DNA of 64,000 nt, taken from Stieleria sp. JC731. Its GTDB lineage: Bacteria > Planctomycetota > Planctomycetia > Pirellulales > Pirellulaceae. Shown here one piece after another: positions 15,994 through 26,205 of the stretch; positions within the stretch are counted from its first letter, which is position 1; each line of letters begins with the position of its first letter. Location: the NCBI RefSeq assembly GCF_020966635.1, contig NZ_JAJKFQ010000002.1, forward strand, positions 682,001 through 746,000, given 5' to 3'. The notes beneath the pieces were generated by a model. That model had not been told where the DNA came from. It made no database searches and worked only from the letters and a program-made list of their open reading frames with translations. Both the position numbers and the translations under genes were made by a program.

Positions 15994-16216
15994 CGAATGA
16001 TTCGAAGTTCGTTGCCTTGGTGGATGTCGCTGTGAAATGCAGACCGTCAAAGGGCCAGCTGTTCGTTCGCTGCGGACGAGACGCTACGGACCATCATCGA
16101 TGCATGCGCGGGTATCATGGATCAGCAGATTATAGAGTTTAAGTGGACACGACCGGCAACCGCTTTCGCTTCGCTTGCAGGACGCTTCGCTATATCTTCA
16201 TCCGCAGCATTTCAAA

Positions 16217-16714
16217 TCAGCCATCGCAAATCTGTCCAAACGCCGACCGCACCTGATCAGATTTGATGTAATCCATCGCGGTCTTGTCGACCTTGTTGCG
16301 CAGACGATGATCGACGCCTGCGCCAAGCAGGCATTTGATGATCTCCACAGCGACGGCCCGCTTGCCCTTGGTCGATGGTGCGCCGGTTTGCGTTACCGCG
16401 CGATGAAGTGCTGTGGAGCCCGACCGCTTGTCAACTGCGTTAACATTCGCACCTGCTTGGATCAGTTCGACTGTTGCGGCAAGGCTTCTGAAACGGACCG
16501 CGCGGTGCAGCGGTGTCACGCCGTTTTTATCAGTCTCGTTGACCGAGACGCCCTCCTGAATCAGATAACGAATGACGTGCGTTTGACGATCGGCATGCGG
16601 ATCGTGTGCTGAACAGGCGGCAAGCAAGGTTCCGGCAAGATCATATCCCTGCCCTCGAAACTGTTTCAGCTTCAACAACTGGAGTTCAAATGCGGCTTGC
16701 TGAACTTCGTTCAT
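16217..16714 (-). CDS. Ankyrin repeat protein
   Basis: A 165-aa protein with three ankyrin units: YLIQEGVSVNETDKNGVTPL (~52), then TVELIQAGANVNAVDKRSGS (~80) and EIIKCLLGAGVDHRLRNK (~122). No signal peptide or catalytic domain is seen, so it is likely a small protein-binding module. It starts 41 nt downstream of the end of the esterase gene on the same strand, so they may be cotranscribed. Confidence 0.85.
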   Translation of the reverse strand: MNEVQQAAFELQLLKLKQFRGQGYDLAGTLLAACSAHDPHADRQTHVIRYLIQEGVSVNETDKNGVTPLHRAVRFRSLAATVELIQAGANVNAVDKRSGSTALHRAVTQTGAPSTKGKRAVAVEIIKCLLGAGVDHRLRNKVDKTAMDYIKSDQVRSAFGQICDG

Positions 16715-16755
16715 CGATTTGCGAATGGACCACGCACTGCCAAAGCCAACGAAAC

Positions 16756-17655
16756 CTATTCACCTGCACCGAGATGTTGCTTGAACCATTGGAGCGATTC
16801 CGAAATTGCACTCGGCATGTCTTTTTCCAAACCGTGCCCGGAGTTTTCGTAAAGCACGAATTTGTTTTCCACATCGGTGGCATCCATTTTCTCGTGGATC
16901 ATCCGTCCTTGCTCCGGAAGAACGAGCGTGTCCTTACCACCGGAGATAATCAGGCAGGGGGAATCATCCGGCGTGACGTGATACAGCGGCGAAACCGCCT
17001 TGGCTTCTTCCTTGGAAATGTCCAACCCCGGAAAGGATCGATACTGATCCGCCAAACCTGGCGTACTCCAGACGTAGTTAGTTAAATCGCTGGGCGGCAC
17101 CAAAGCGACACCCGCAGCGATTCGGCTGCCGGTTTTTTCCAAAGGTGTTTTCCCATCGAAGTCGCCATCATCACCGGTCGTCGCCAGCATCAGTGTCAGG
17201 TGACCACCGGCACTCATTCCGATCACGCCGATACGTTCGGGATCGATCTTATAGGTTTCGCTATCGCGCCGGATCACACGAATCGCCTGACGCACGTCGG
17301 AAACCGCTTCGGCAATTGAATATCGTGGACTGCTACCATGACGAACCGCGAACACTTTGTAACCGGACGCCATGAACGGAGAGAGAATGAACTTGGTCTG
17401 CTCCGGCGGATTCCACTTCGATCGCCAGCCACCGCTGACAATGAACACAACGGCTGCCCCATTGGCCGTTACCGTCGGGTCGAAAACATCAAACGTCATC
17501 GCCAAGCCATCTTTATGGCCATAGATCACTTCGCGATACCCATCGTCGGTCGATTGAGCGATCGCGACGTTGCCAAGACTTGATCCGCAAAGCATCGAAA
17601 CAACGGTCACACACACGAGCAACCGAGACGGCGACTTTACCATGCGAAGCTTCAT
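16756..17655 (-). CDS. Secreted alpha/beta hydrolase (esterase, BD-FAE type)
   Basis: A 299-aa protein with an N-terminal signal peptide (MVKSPSRLLVCVTVVSMLCG, likely cut near AIAQS); 17655 is the chosen start, and 17712 and 17643 are alternatives. The hydrolase core shows VVFIVSGGW (oxyanion region), IGVIGMSAGGHLTLML with nucleophile Ser in GMSAGG, an acid residue in ISGGKDTLV, and the His in ENSGHGLEKD. The substrate is unknown; related planctomycete enzymes are annotated as acetyl-xylan or feruloyl esterases. It does not overlap speE, whose stop is at 17700. Confidence 0.87.
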   Translation of the reverse strand: MKLRMVKSPSRLLVCVTVVSMLCGSSLGNVAIAQSTDDGYREVIYGHKDGLAMTFDVFDPTVTANGAAVVFIVSGGWRSKWNPPEQTKFILSPFMASGYKVFAVRHGSSPRYSIAEAVSDVRQAIRVIRRDSETYKIDPERIGVIGMSAGGHLTLMLATTGDDGDFDGKTPLEKTGSRIAAGVALVPPSDLTNYVWSTPGLADQYRSFPGLDISKEEAKAVSPLYHVTPDDSPCLIISGGKDTLVLPEQGRMIHEKMDATDVENKFVLYENSGHGLEKDMPSAISESLQWFKQHLGAGE

Positions 17656-17699
17656 CGGATTTCCAAATTGAATCGAGAGACGACGGGACCGGTCCGGGA

Positions 17700-19232
17700 C
17701 TATTGTGACCACTCCTGTTCATAATAGCGAACCAGAATTTGGTCGTTGAGCCGATTCGGTTCGACCTCAACGGGATGCACATCCACAGGCAGATCGAACA
17801 TCGCGATACGATTTGACTCGCTCAAGAAACGCAGGTTATCGGGAAGTTCCCGCAGAGCCTGATACTCACCGGCAATGCTGCTTCGCAAAGGAGACTTTCC
17901 GGCAAGGGCAAAGCCCCAGATGCCGAAGGTCGGGACTGACGCTTGAAAGCCACGCACATCAAATCCGGCTTGCCGAATCGTTTCCAAGATGCACCAGTAC
18001 GACCTTGGTGCGACCAGCGGCGAGGTGCACTGAACGGTGATCACCGCATCTGAATTCAATTTGGCGTACAACATCGAAAAGAAGCGAGTGCTGTAAAGCT
18101 TGCCGACTGAATAGCTACCTGGATCGGGAAAGTCGATCACGGCGGCGTCGAACGTCCGATCCGTTTCATCGATCCAGATAAAGGCATCGCGGTTGATGAC
18201 GGTGACACGCGGATCATGTAACGCATCCTCATTGAGTTCCACCAGCGGACCAAACTCGGTCGCCAACTTTGTCATCGCGGGATCAAGATCCACCAGCGTC
18301 ACACTTTCGAGGTCTGGGTACCGCAGAATTTCACGAACAGCCAGCCCGTCACCTCCGCCAAGCACCAGAACGTTTTTGATCGTTTTGGCGGCGCCCATGA
18401 CGGGATGAACGAGAGCTTCGTGGTACCGATACTCGTCGCGGGAATTGAACTGCAAATGCCCGTTGAGATGCAACTGAAAGTCATCCTTCCGCTGCGTGAC
18501 GACGATACGCTGAAACTGTGACTGAGTCGCATGGACAATCGGGTTTTCCAGGATCGCTTCCTCTGACCACATCGTCAGCGTATCCGCCTTGATGAATACG
18601 ACGACCAAAATTCCGATCACCGCAAAACCACGACCACGTAGACCGCCCAGACCGCGACTGGATAACAGAGGACGCAACAGGTAAGTCCCCCACACTCCGA
18701 CAATCGCGTTGAGCAAGCCGAACAACAACGACGTTCGAACCAACCCCAATCGCGGCACCAGGAAGACAGGAAACAAGACCGATGCGAGTAACGCCCCGAT
18801 GTAGTCAAACGTCAGCACACGCGCGACAAGCTCATGAAAATCCAGATGCTCGCGCATGATCCGCATCAACAGCGGAAGCTCAAGCCCGACCAGCGTTCCG
18901 ATTAAAACGACGGAGCCGAACAAAGCCGTTTGAAACCACGTGACATGCCCGAACGCGATGAACAACAGAGGCGTCGAAAGCCCACCTAGTAATGCGAGTC
19001 CGAGTTCGACTTCGATAAACGTCCGGGCGAGCTTTTCGTCAACGTACTTTGAAAGCCAAGCACCGATACCGAGCGCAGATAGATAGACGCCGATCACAAA
19101 TGAAAACTGCGTGACGCTGTCACCGAGAAGATAGCTTGCCAAGGTGCCGGCGAGCAATTCATAGATCAGCCCGCAGGTCGCGATGACGAGAACGTTTAGA
19201 TACAGCAAGTAGTTCGGCGTTCGATTGATCAT
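17700..19232 (-). CDS. speE: Membrane-fused spermidine synthase (polyamine aminopropyltransferase)
   Basis: A 510-aa protein with an N-terminal membrane part (~7 helices, residues 1-215) followed by an aminopropyltransferase domain. Seen: the SAM/dcSAM loop [16 protein letters not shown], the acidic strand [11 protein letters not shown], and the catalytic-Asp region [19 protein letters not shown]. The soluble SpeE reaction transfers the aminopropyl group of decarboxylated SAM to putrescine. The ATG overlaps the TGA of the DUF350 gene (ATGA). The same operon encodes SpeD, which supplies the co-substrate. Confidence 0.9.
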   Translation of the reverse strand: MINRTPNYLLYLNVLVIATCGLIYELLAGTLASYLLGDSVTQFSFVIGVYLSALGIGAWLSKYVDEKLARTFIEVELGLALLGGLSTPLLFIAFGHVTWFQTALFGSVVLIGTLVGLELPLLMRIMREHLDFHELVARVLTFDYIGALLASVLFPVFLVPRLGLVRTSLLFGLLNAIVGVWGTYLLRPLLSSRGLGGLRGRGFAVIGILVVVFIKADTLTMWSEEAILENPIVHATQSQFQRIVVTQRKDDFQLHLNGHLQFNSRDEYRYHEALVHPVMGAAKTIKNVLVLGGGDGLAVREILRYPDLESVTLVDLDPAMTKLATEFGPLVELNEDALHDPRVTVINRDAFIWIDETDRTFDAAVIDFPDPGSYSVGKLYSTRFFSMLYAKLNSDAVITVQCTSPLVAPRSYWCILETIRQAGFDVRGFQASVPTFGIWGFALAGKSPLRSSIAGEYQALRELPDNLRFLSESNRIAMFDLPVDVHPVEVEPNRLNDQILVRYYEQEWSQ

Positions 19233-19522
19233 CCGAGGATGGCTGCGGCAATGATGAGAGAAATACCTAGTGTGATCGCCCCAACGATCGTTCCGAGTGC
19301 TTGGTTATGTTCCTCGACGATTTCGTGGTAGATCGAAAAAGGCGTCAGCTTTTCCATCACCACGATACAAATGCCTAAGACGACGATGCCAATCACTGAA
19401 AAGATCAGTGCGGCGAGGATGTGACCACCAAGGACGCTCATTCCGGATGCCGCCTCTTGTGACATGGCCAATTCGGATGACGTTTCTTGTGCCAAAGGCA
19501 ATAGGGTTTGAAAGGGTTGCAT
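19229..19522 (-). CDS. DUF350 membrane protein
   Basis: A 97-aa protein starting at ATG 19522 ([11 protein letters not shown]); longer frames to 19666 run into non-coding sequence. Two helices (residues ~32-55 and ~75-96) flank [20 protein letters not shown], the conserved acidic/His stretch of DUF350. Its biochemical role is unknown. It overlaps speE by 4 nt. Confidence 0.85.
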   Translation of the reverse strand: MQPFQTLLPLAQETSSELAMSQEAASGMSVLGGHILAALIFSVIGIVVLGICIVVMEKLTPFSIYHEIVEEHNQALGTIVGAITLGISLIIAAAILG

Positions 19523-19571
19523 GATTCGCTTCTCCGTTGCTGTTGGAATGTTCGCCGATGGCGGCTTGAGA

Positions 19572-19763
19572 TTATTTTCCGACGCCCCACGATCCGCCAA
19601 AGGATCGTCCGCCACCCAGGTAGCTGGAGCCGTAGGGCCGACCGCTGGAATAGCCACTGCCGCCAAAGCTTGGTGACTTCCAGCCGAAAGCGGTCGCCAC
19701 CGTGAACCAAGAACAGATGACGATGCCGACAGCCAAGTAAGTGAACCAGATCGCTTTTTTCAT
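19572..19763 (-). CDS. Tiny Gly/Ser-rich membrane protein
   Basis: A 63-aa protein with one N-terminal helix (KKAIWFTYLAVGIVICSWFT) and a Gly/Ser/Tyr-rich tail (SGYSSGRPYGSSYLGGGRSF). It begins 3 nt after the DUF4178 stop and ends 49 nt before the DUF350 start, so it is a true member of the operon despite low complexity. No function is known. Confidence 0.7.
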   Translation of the reverse strand: MKKAIWFTYLAVGIVICSWFTVATAFGWKSPSFGGSGYSSGRPYGSSYLGGGRSFGGSWGVGK

Positions 19764-19766
19764 CGC

Positions 19767-21314
19767 TTAATCGTCCGATGCATAGGGACTGTAGTCGCTG
19801 TCTTGCCACCGCTGGACTTCGAAGTTGTGCAAGTAAAACAGCGTGAGGCCGGGAATGATCGACACCCCGATCGCGGCCAACGTCAGTAGCCCGCCGTCCC
19901 ATTTGTTGCGGTTCACCGTGATCGCGGCTAGCAGCAGATAGACCAAGAAGCCTGCCCACATGAACCAGAAACTTTTCCCCATCGATGGCTTGGGCTGGAT
20001 TACGCCGACGCCCCAGGGTCGTGGCAAGTCATTCACACCGAAGATCGATTCGACTTCTTCGGTCGTGATGTAAAACGACTCAGAAATCGTTACCTCTTTC
20101 GACCTGCCGAACCCGGCTTGTTCAAACGAAACCATTCGTGGTGGGTTGATGTAGTCGGAAGTTTGCACAACATCGCCGATGTTGACTTTCCAGTAAAACT
20201 CACCGAGTAGGTAACGGACGTGAGCGGTTCCTTTGTCGTAGAGGCGAAAGGCTTGTTTGTCGTATCCGAGGTGAGTTCCCTTGGCTTTCGGAGTCGACGT
20301 CACGGGCGCAGCCAGAGACCAGTGACCGCTATTGCAGATTAGCCATCGATAGCCGGTGTCACGGTTGTAGAGCAGGTATTCGGACCAGGGAAAAATCTTG
20401 CCTTCCCATTTCGCATAGCGTTCCATGAATCCGATGACGACATATTTTGTATCGCCAAAAGTGCCTTCGCTACCCAACGGGATCTGCACACGGGCAGCTT
20501 CCTGGTGCAGTGACTGAAACAACGAAAGCTTGCCTTCACTGACATCTAAAATCGACGAGCAATTCGGGCAGGCGATCCGAAGGGTGTCATCGGGTGCTCG
20601 CAGCGACAAAGGGCCTGCGCATTTCGGGCACGACAGCTGCGCCGCGTCGACACTTTCGGTGACCTCCGGTTTGAGTCGCTCGACATCGATCCCCAAGTCA
20701 CTTAGCGTGACCGTGGTGCCTAGATAAGCGGACTGAATCCCATCATCTTCGCCGTGACCGTATTCAAACGTTGCGACCTGATGCGCATCGCCTTGCAGAT
20801 CGACATAGTGATGATCTGCACCGGGCACAAATTGCCAGGGGATCTCCCCCTCGGCACCTTCAGCTGTCGCGACACCCTTTTCACGAACGGTCAGTTTCGT
20901 CCCTTTGATCGGAACCGTTTGCATCAATTCGACTGAATCGAATTTTGGAAGTTTCGCATCACGGTTCAACTTGTATTCCGTGGTCAGTGCGAATTGCCCT
21001 TGAGCCTCGCTCAGCCAGCCGACTTGATTTCCCGGGAATTCAAGATACCACTCGTCCCAACTGCCGCCTGCGGAATGCCGATAGCGAACCCGTCCGACGA
21101 TCCGAAACCGTTTGCCTTTCCAACGACCACTGATACCACGTCGCAAGCCGGAAGCGGGATCACTGACTTCAGCGAACTTGCCAAGGTCTTTTACATCGCG
21201 ATCGGTGCGACCGATCGTGGTGCCACAAAAGTCACAGATGGTGACGAGTGCCCAACTGTTGCGAAAAACGGTCGGCCCGCCGCATGCGGGACATTGCGTT
21301 TTGAATCCCTTCAC
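19767..21314 (-). CDS. DUF4178 zinc-ribbon membrane protein
   Basis: A 515-aa protein. The N-terminus has a zinc ribbon (CPACGG ... CDFCGT, residues ~9-34), then a DUF4178 domain (GKRFRIVGRVRYRHSAGGSW DEWYLEF). A second ribbon CPKCAG/CPNCSS lies at ~228-251, then a second DUF4178-type repeat (TKYVVIGFMERYAKWEGK ... WSEYLLY). Two C-terminal membrane helices follow (~440-490). DUF4178 genes recur with DUF350 and polyamine genes in other bacteria. Its start overlaps the speD stop by 4 nt. Confidence 0.85.
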   Translation of the reverse strand: MKGFKTQCPACGGPTVFRNSWALVTICDFCGTTIGRTDRDVKDLGKFAEVSDPASGLRRGISGRWKGKRFRIVGRVRYRHSAGGSWDEWYLEFPGNQVGWLSEAQGQFALTTEYKLNRDAKLPKFDSVELMQTVPIKGTKLTVREKGVATAEGAEGEIPWQFVPGADHHYVDLQGDAHQVATFEYGHGEDDGIQSAYLGTTVTLSDLGIDVERLKPEVTESVDAAQLSCPKCAGPLSLRAPDDTLRIACPNCSSILDVSEGKLSLFQSLHQEAARVQIPLGSEGTFGDTKYVVIGFMERYAKWEGKIFPWSEYLLYNRDTGYRWLICNSGHWSLAAPVTSTPKAKGTHLGYDKQAFRLYDKGTAHVRYLLGEFYWKVNIGDVVQTSDYINPPRMVSFEQAGFGRSKEVTISESFYITTEEVESIFGVNDLPRPWGVGVIQPKPSMGKSFWFMWAGFLVYLLLAAITVNRNKWDGGLLTLAAIGVSIIPGLTLFYLHNFEVQRWQDSDYSPYASDD

Positions 21315-21769
21315 TTCGAACAGCCTCCCGCCGTCACGGACCGATGCCCGGTTAGCTGACCATCCTGGGGCTTGTCATCCTGGGCAGTATGAATCACTTG
21401 ACGGTCAACCTTTCGGACGCAGACGTCTGCGGCACCAAGTGCATCACGCAAGGCTTGATCCCAAGGCCATGCCCTGCGTTGTCGACAACAATACAGATTG
21501 AAGGTCGCAAAGCCGACTTCTGGATAGGTATGACAAGTCAAATGTGACTCGGACAACAAGTACATTCCGGTCACACCGCCCGGTCCGCCGAAGCGATGAA
21601 ATATCGGTTCGGCAACGATGTTTAGCTGCAAGTCGGCAAGCACTTGGTCACAAAGGGCGCGCAGCACCACCGGATCGGTCAACCGTTCGACGCTGCACCC
21701 TTGAGCGTCGATCAGCCATTCCGTCCCACCAGAAAACGGGTTCGATAGTGCCGGTCGATTACCTTGCAC
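21311..21769 (-). CDS. speD: S-adenosylmethionine decarboxylase proenzyme
   Basis: A 152-aa protein that, after autocleavage to a pyruvoyl enzyme, decarboxylates SAM to the aminopropyl donor for SpeE. The signature LLSESHLTCHTYPEVGFATF contains the cleavage Glu-Ser pair (E-S-H) and the catalytic His/Cys region. The start is uncertain: GTG 21769 avoids overlap with the SPFH gene, while an in-frame TTG at 21844 would add 25 residues and overlap by 41 nt. It is second in the six-gene operon. Confidence 0.87.
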   Translation of the reverse strand: MQGNRPALSNPFSGGTEWLIDAQGCSVERLTDPVVLRALCDQVLADLQLNIVAEPIFHRFGGPGGVTGMYLLSESHLTCHTYPEVGFATFNLYCCRQRRAWPWDQALRDALGAADVCVRKVDRQVIHTAQDDKPQDGQLTGHRSVTAGGCSK

Positions 21770-21803
21770 GGAGACGTGATACCCAGCGAGTGGCTTCGTA
21801 TTG

Positions 21804-22919
21804 TTAGGGAGCTGGTGGAGGAGGCGGTGGTGTTTGTGACGCAAACAGATTCGCGAGCGCTGGGACGCTTGATGCCGGCGACCAACCTTGCATGCCTGCG
21901 GTCCAAACCATCGTCTCGCGTGTCACTTCGCCGCTTGCCACTCCCGAGGAAACCTGCGCGAGCGAGAACGGCCCTTGGGTTTGCCCATTCACCGCGATGT
22001 GCCAACCAGATGGTGGTGGCGGCGGAGGTGCGGCACCGAAGCGTCCGGCGTTACCCGCGTTCATCGCCCCACCCAACATTTGATTGGCCATCGCCATTCC
22101 CATTCCAAGGCCCATGCCTTCGCTGGCACCGCCACCGGATGGATTTGAAGCCGCTTCGGTCAGCGCGTTGCCCATTTGGAATTGCTGATAGCGGTTCATG
22201 TCGCCGATCACACCCATGCTGGTACGCGTGTCGAGCGCCTTTTCGACCTCTTCGGGCAACGAGATATTGACCAAGACCAACTGCGGACAGTCCAAGCCAT
22301 ACTCGTCGTCAATCTGTTCGACGACGTGCTTGCGTACCGTCGCGGCGATTTCGTGGTAGCGACTCGCCATGTCCAAAGCCGCAATCTGCAACTCACCCAA
22401 CGTTTGGCTGAACGACGAAATGATCATCGAACGCAGCAGATCGGTGACTTCTTCGGATTGGAAATCGTCATCGGTCCCAACGATTTCACGCAGCAAGGCT
22501 TTGGGATCGGTCGCCTGCAACGAATAGGTCCCGAACGCGCGAATGCGGATCGGTCCAAATTCGGGGTCTCGCAACATGATCGGATTGGGGGTTCCCCACT
22601 TTAGATCCGTGATCTGTTTCGTGCTGACAAAGTAAACCTCTGCTTTGAATGGGCTTTCAAAGCCATACTTCCATCCCATCAGAGTTGACAGGACGGGCAT
22701 GTTTTCGGTGCTCAGTTCGTAGTGCCCGGGTTCATAGACGTCAGCGATTTCGCCGCCTTTGACCAGCACGGCCATCTGACCGGGACGTACGATCAGCTGA
22801 GCACCGTTTTTTATTTCGTTTCTGTAACGCGGAAAACGCCAGACAAGTGTGTGATGCGAATCATCGATCCATTCAATGATGTCGATGAGTTCGTGACGTA
22901 ACCGGTCGAACAAGCCCAT
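21804..22919 (-). CDS. SPFH domain protein with C-terminal GYF_2 domain
   Basis: A 371-aa protein starting at ATG 22919 (MGLFDRLRHELIDIIEW). Residues ~20-260 are an SPFH/virion-core (YdjI-like) domain: LIVRPGQMAVLVKGGEIADV near the start and AFGTYSLQATDPKALLREIV later. A Gly/Met-rich linker with a proline run (~300-325) leads to a GYF_2 (DUF4339) domain: WHIAVNGQTQGPFSLAQVSS (~328-347). SPFH proteins organise membranes; GYF_2 binds proline-rich peptides. It is the first gene of the polyamine operon. Confidence 0.88.
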   Translation of the reverse strand: MGLFDRLRHELIDIIEWIDDSHHTLVWRFPRYRNEIKNGAQLIVRPGQMAVLVKGGEIADVYEPGHYELSTENMPVLSTLMGWKYGFESPFKAEVYFVSTKQITDLKWGTPNPIMLRDPEFGPIRIRAFGTYSLQATDPKALLREIVGTDDDFQSEEVTDLLRSMIISSFSQTLGELQIAALDMASRYHEIAATVRKHVVEQIDDEYGLDCPQLVLVNISLPEEVEKALDTRTSMGVIGDMNRYQQFQMGNALTEAASNPSGGGASEGMGLGMGMAMANQMLGGAMNAGNAGRFGAAPPPPPPSGWHIAVNGQTQGPFSLAQVSSGVASGEVTRETMVWTAGMQGWSPASSVPALANLFASQTPPPPPPAP

Positions 22920-23400
22920 GATGTCAGATTCACTTTGGAAAAGAGGATTCAAAGTGGCTCGGCAATCAAAGCCGAGCGTCTATTTGCGTACAGTCGAAAG
23001 TTTATCGGTTGTAGCACCGAGTACTACCGCTCGTAATCGCCTGCAATTTACCAAATTGGCAAATCACCATGGCGTCTGAATTGTCGCTTTGGCAAAGCAA
23101 AACAATTGCCGCGGGTAGGATTTCAGTGGTTCGCAGCTTAAATTCGCTGCGATTGAATTGGCCCAGGTTGGGCAGTGGCAAGGCGCCAAAATCCGTGGTT
23201 TGTCAGCTGGTGAAGGCTACAAAACCCTAGAAAATAGTCCGAAGCTCCACAGTGACGATCGGAGACTACCCCTAGGGCTCGCCACGACCAGGAACGTTGT
23301 GCGTCTGATAGCGACTCACATCGAGTGACTTTGTCGCTGACCAATTCAATTCTTTGCGAGCACGATCGATTCCCCCAATGCCCGTCAGGCGATTTTTTTG
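22920..23400. other. Divergent intergenic region upstream of polA and the SPFH operon
   Basis: No gene is seen; the ORF at 23138-23467 (minus) is Arg/Ser-rich and runs into polA. Both divergent promoters must lie here, but I cannot point to convincing boxes. Confidence 0.5.
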
Positions 23401-26205
23401 ATGGCCAACGAAACACAAGACATGTTCTCACCCGACAAGAAGCTGTATCTGCTTGACGGGATGGCACTCATCTATCGTGCACACTTCGCGCTCATCCGCA
23501 GCCCGCGATTCACATCGGGGGGCCAGTGCACCTCCGCGGTCTTTGGGATGTTGAACACCGTCACCGACATCTTGGTGAAACACGAACCGACACATATCGC
23601 TTGTGCGTTCGACACCAGTGAACCCACACAGCGACACGAAGCCTTTCCCGAATACAAGGCACACCGTGACGCGATGCCAGAAGACTTGTCCAGCCAAATC
23701 CCCCTGGTCGATCGACTGCTCGAAGCGCTCAACATCACCATCATTCGTCGTCCCGGCTACGAGGCCGACGATGTGATCGGCACATTGGCACATCAAGCCG
23801 AATCACAAGGGTTCGAAACTTGGATGGTCACACCGGACAAGGATTATCATCAACTCGTTACCGAACACATCCATGTCTATCGGCCAGGATCCAAAGGCGG
23901 CCAAGCGGAAGTGCTGGGTATCGATGAAGTTTGCAAACACTGGGAAATCGAAAACGTCCGCCAAGTCATCGACGTTTTAGGGCTGATGGGTGACAGCAGT
24001 GACAACATCCCCGGTGTCCCTGGAATCGGCCCCAAAACGGCAAAGAAGTTGGTCGCCGAATACGGCAGCGTCGAAGGCTTGCTTGAAAACGTTGACAAGT
24101 TGAAAGGCAAACAAAAGGAACGGGTGCAAGAGAATCGAGACCAAGCGATTCTTAGCAAACAACTCGTCACGATCCAGCTGGATGTCCCCACCGAAATCGA
24201 TCTGGATTCGCTTCGCTATACCGGCCAAGACGATGCCAAGCTTCGTGAACTGTTGGTCGACCTTGAATTCGAAACGCTCGGCAAACGCCTGTTTGGTAAA
24301 TCGTTTTCGGCAGCTTCGGCACGCACCGCTGTCGTCCAAGAAAAACGTCAACGAGAAATCCAACAGTCTCTGTTCGACGAACCCAGCGAACAAAAAACAC
24401 TTGCCGATGTCCCTCACAAATACCACACGATCACAACCAAAAAAGATCGCGCGGCGCTCATCGAACGCCTCGGCAAATCGACAGAGTTTTGCTTCGACAC
24501 CGAAGCCACCGGACTGGATCCACGCAAAGCCGCACCGCTCGGTTTGGCGATCAGCTTGCAAGCTCACGAAGCTTACTACGTCGTTTGCCCAGAAGATCCG
24601 GATGAATGTCGTGAAGTGCTTGAAGAGTTCGCTGACGTACTCGCCAGTCCGAAGATCACGAAGATCGGACACAACCTCAAGTACGACGTGTCGCTGCTGC
24701 GTTGGCAAGGCATCAAAGTCGCGCCGCCTTTGTTTGACACCATGCTGGTTCACACCATCGCCGAACCGGAAGTTCGCCATGGACTTGATGCGTTGTGTGA
24801 GTTGTACCTGAACTACAAACCGATCCCCACCAGCGACCTGATCGGCCCCAAGGGCAAAGACCAAAAGTCGATGGCCGATGTGCCGCTTGATCAGCTATCG
24901 GAATACGCCTGCGAAGACGCTGACATCACGTTTCAGATCGCGCAAGTTTTGCGCCCCGTGATGAAAGAACACGAAGTCGAACAGGTCTGCACGGAAGTCG
25001 AATGCCCGTTGGTGCCCGTGCTGGTCGAGATGGAATACAACGGAATCACACTTGATACGGAGTCACTTGGGACTTACGCCGAACACCTGCAGACAGAAAT
25101 CGATGACTTGCAAACTCGCATTTATGCAGCCGCAGGACACGAATTCAACATCGATTCGCCAAAACAACTTGGCGTCATTCTGTTCGAAGAGCTAAAGCTC
25201 GAAGAGAAACCCAAGAAGACTGCGACCGGGCAATACTCGACACGTGAAGCCGAACTGGAACGCCTTAGCGGCAAGCACGAAATCATTCGCGATGTTTTGG
25301 ACTATCGCAACGCGCGAAAACTGAAGTCGACCTACGTGGATCAATTGCCAGCAGCCGTCGAACCATCCACAGGACGACTGCACACGCACTACAGTCAAAC
25401 GTGGACCGCAACCGGACGGATGCAGTCCAACGATCCAAACTTACAAACGATCCCGGTACGCAAAGAACGCGGACGTGAGATCCGCGCTGCCTTCGTGCCT
25501 CGATCCGACGATCACTTGATCCTGTCGGCTGACTACTCGCAAATCGAGTTGCGCATCATGGCCGAACTGAGTCAGGATGAAGCGATGATGTCCGCCTTCA
25601 TCAACGAAGAAGACATTCATACCGTGACCGCGTCAAAGGTCTATAAGGTCGATCCCGATGATGTTACCAGGGAGATGCGTGCAAAGGCCAAGACGGTGAA
25701 CTTCGGCATCATCTACGGCATCAGTGCATTCGGCCTCCAACAACGTTTGAATATCCCTCGCGCCGAAGCTAGCGAGCTGATCAACAATTACTTTGAAAAG
25801 TACCCAGGAGTTCAGCGCTACATCGATTCGACAATCGAATTCGCACAGGAACACGGGTTCGTTAAAACGAAGACCGGACGTCGGCGCTACCTTCGTGATA
25901 TCAACAGTCGATCACGTAATGCGAAATCGACGGCCGAACGCCTCGCCATGAATAGCCCGATTCAAGGCACCGCAGCGGACATGCTGAAGCTAGCGATGAT
26001 CCAAGTGGATCACGCGCTGCGAAGCGGCGGATTCAAAACCAAGATGCTGTTGACGGTGCATGACGAATTGGTATTCGACATGGTCAAAGAGGAAGCCGAG
26101 CAGGTCATGCCGGCGATTGAGAACGCAATGAAGAACGCGTTACCAATGGAAGTCCCCATCGTTGTCGAAATGGGAACGGGCGAGAATTGGCTGGAAGCCC
26201 ATTAA
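23401..26205 (+). CDS. polA: DNA polymerase I
   Basis: A 934-aa repair and Okazaki-fragment-processing polymerase with all three domains. The 5'-3' exonuclease is at ~12-310 (LYLLDGMALIYRAHFA, GYEADDVIGTLA, GIGPKTAKKLVAEYG). The proofreading 3'-5' exonuclease at ~345-540 keeps its acidic residues (FCFDTEATGLDP, IGHNLKYDVSLL, YACEDADITF). The polymerase at ~560-934 has motif A LSADYSQIELRIMAELS, motif B RAKAKTVNFGIIYGISAFGL and motif C VHDELVFD. A TTG at 23398 precedes the ATG; the ATG is chosen. Confidence 0.97.
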   Translation: MANETQDMFSPDKKLYLLDGMALIYRAHFALIRSPRFTSGGQCTSAVFGMLNTVTDILVKHEPTHIACAFDTSEPTQRHEAFPEYKAHRDAMPEDLSSQIPLVDRLLEALNITIIRRPGYEADDVIGTLAHQAESQGFETWMVTPDKDYHQLVTEHIHVYRPGSKGGQAEVLGIDEVCKHWEIENVRQVIDVLGLMGDSSDNIPGVPGIGPKTAKKLVAEYGSVEGLLENVDKLKGKQKERVQENRDQAILSKQLVTIQLDVPTEIDLDSLRYTGQDDAKLRELLVDLEFETLGKRLFGKSFSAASARTAVVQEKRQREIQQSLFDEPSEQKTLADVPHKYHTITTKKDRAALIERLGKSTEFCFDTEATGLDPRKAAPLGLAISLQAHEAYYVVCPEDPDECREVLEEFADVLASPKITKIGHNLKYDVSLLRWQGIKVAPPLFDTMLVHTIAEPEVRHGLDALCELYLNYKPIPTSDLIGPKGKDQKSMADVPLDQLSEYACEDADITFQIAQVLRPVMKEHEVEQVCTEVECPLVPVLVEMEYNGITLDTESLGTYAEHLQTEIDDLQTRIYAAAGHEFNIDSPKQLGVILFEELKLEEKPKKTATGQYSTREAELERLSGKHEIIRDVLDYRNARKLKSTYVDQLPAAVEPSTGRLHTHYSQTWTATGRMQSNDPNLQTIPVRKERGREIRAAFVPRSDDHLILSADYSQIELRIMAELSQDEAMMSAFINEEDIHTVTASKVYKVDPDDVTREMRAKAKTVNFGIIYGISAFGLQQRLNIPRAEASELINNYFEKYPGVQRYIDSTIEFAQEHGFVKTKTGRRRYLRDINSRSRNAKSTAERLAMNSPIQGTAADMLKLAMIQVDHALRSGGFKTKMLLTVHDELVFDMVKEEAEQVMPAIENAMKNALPMEVPIVVEMGTGENWLEAH

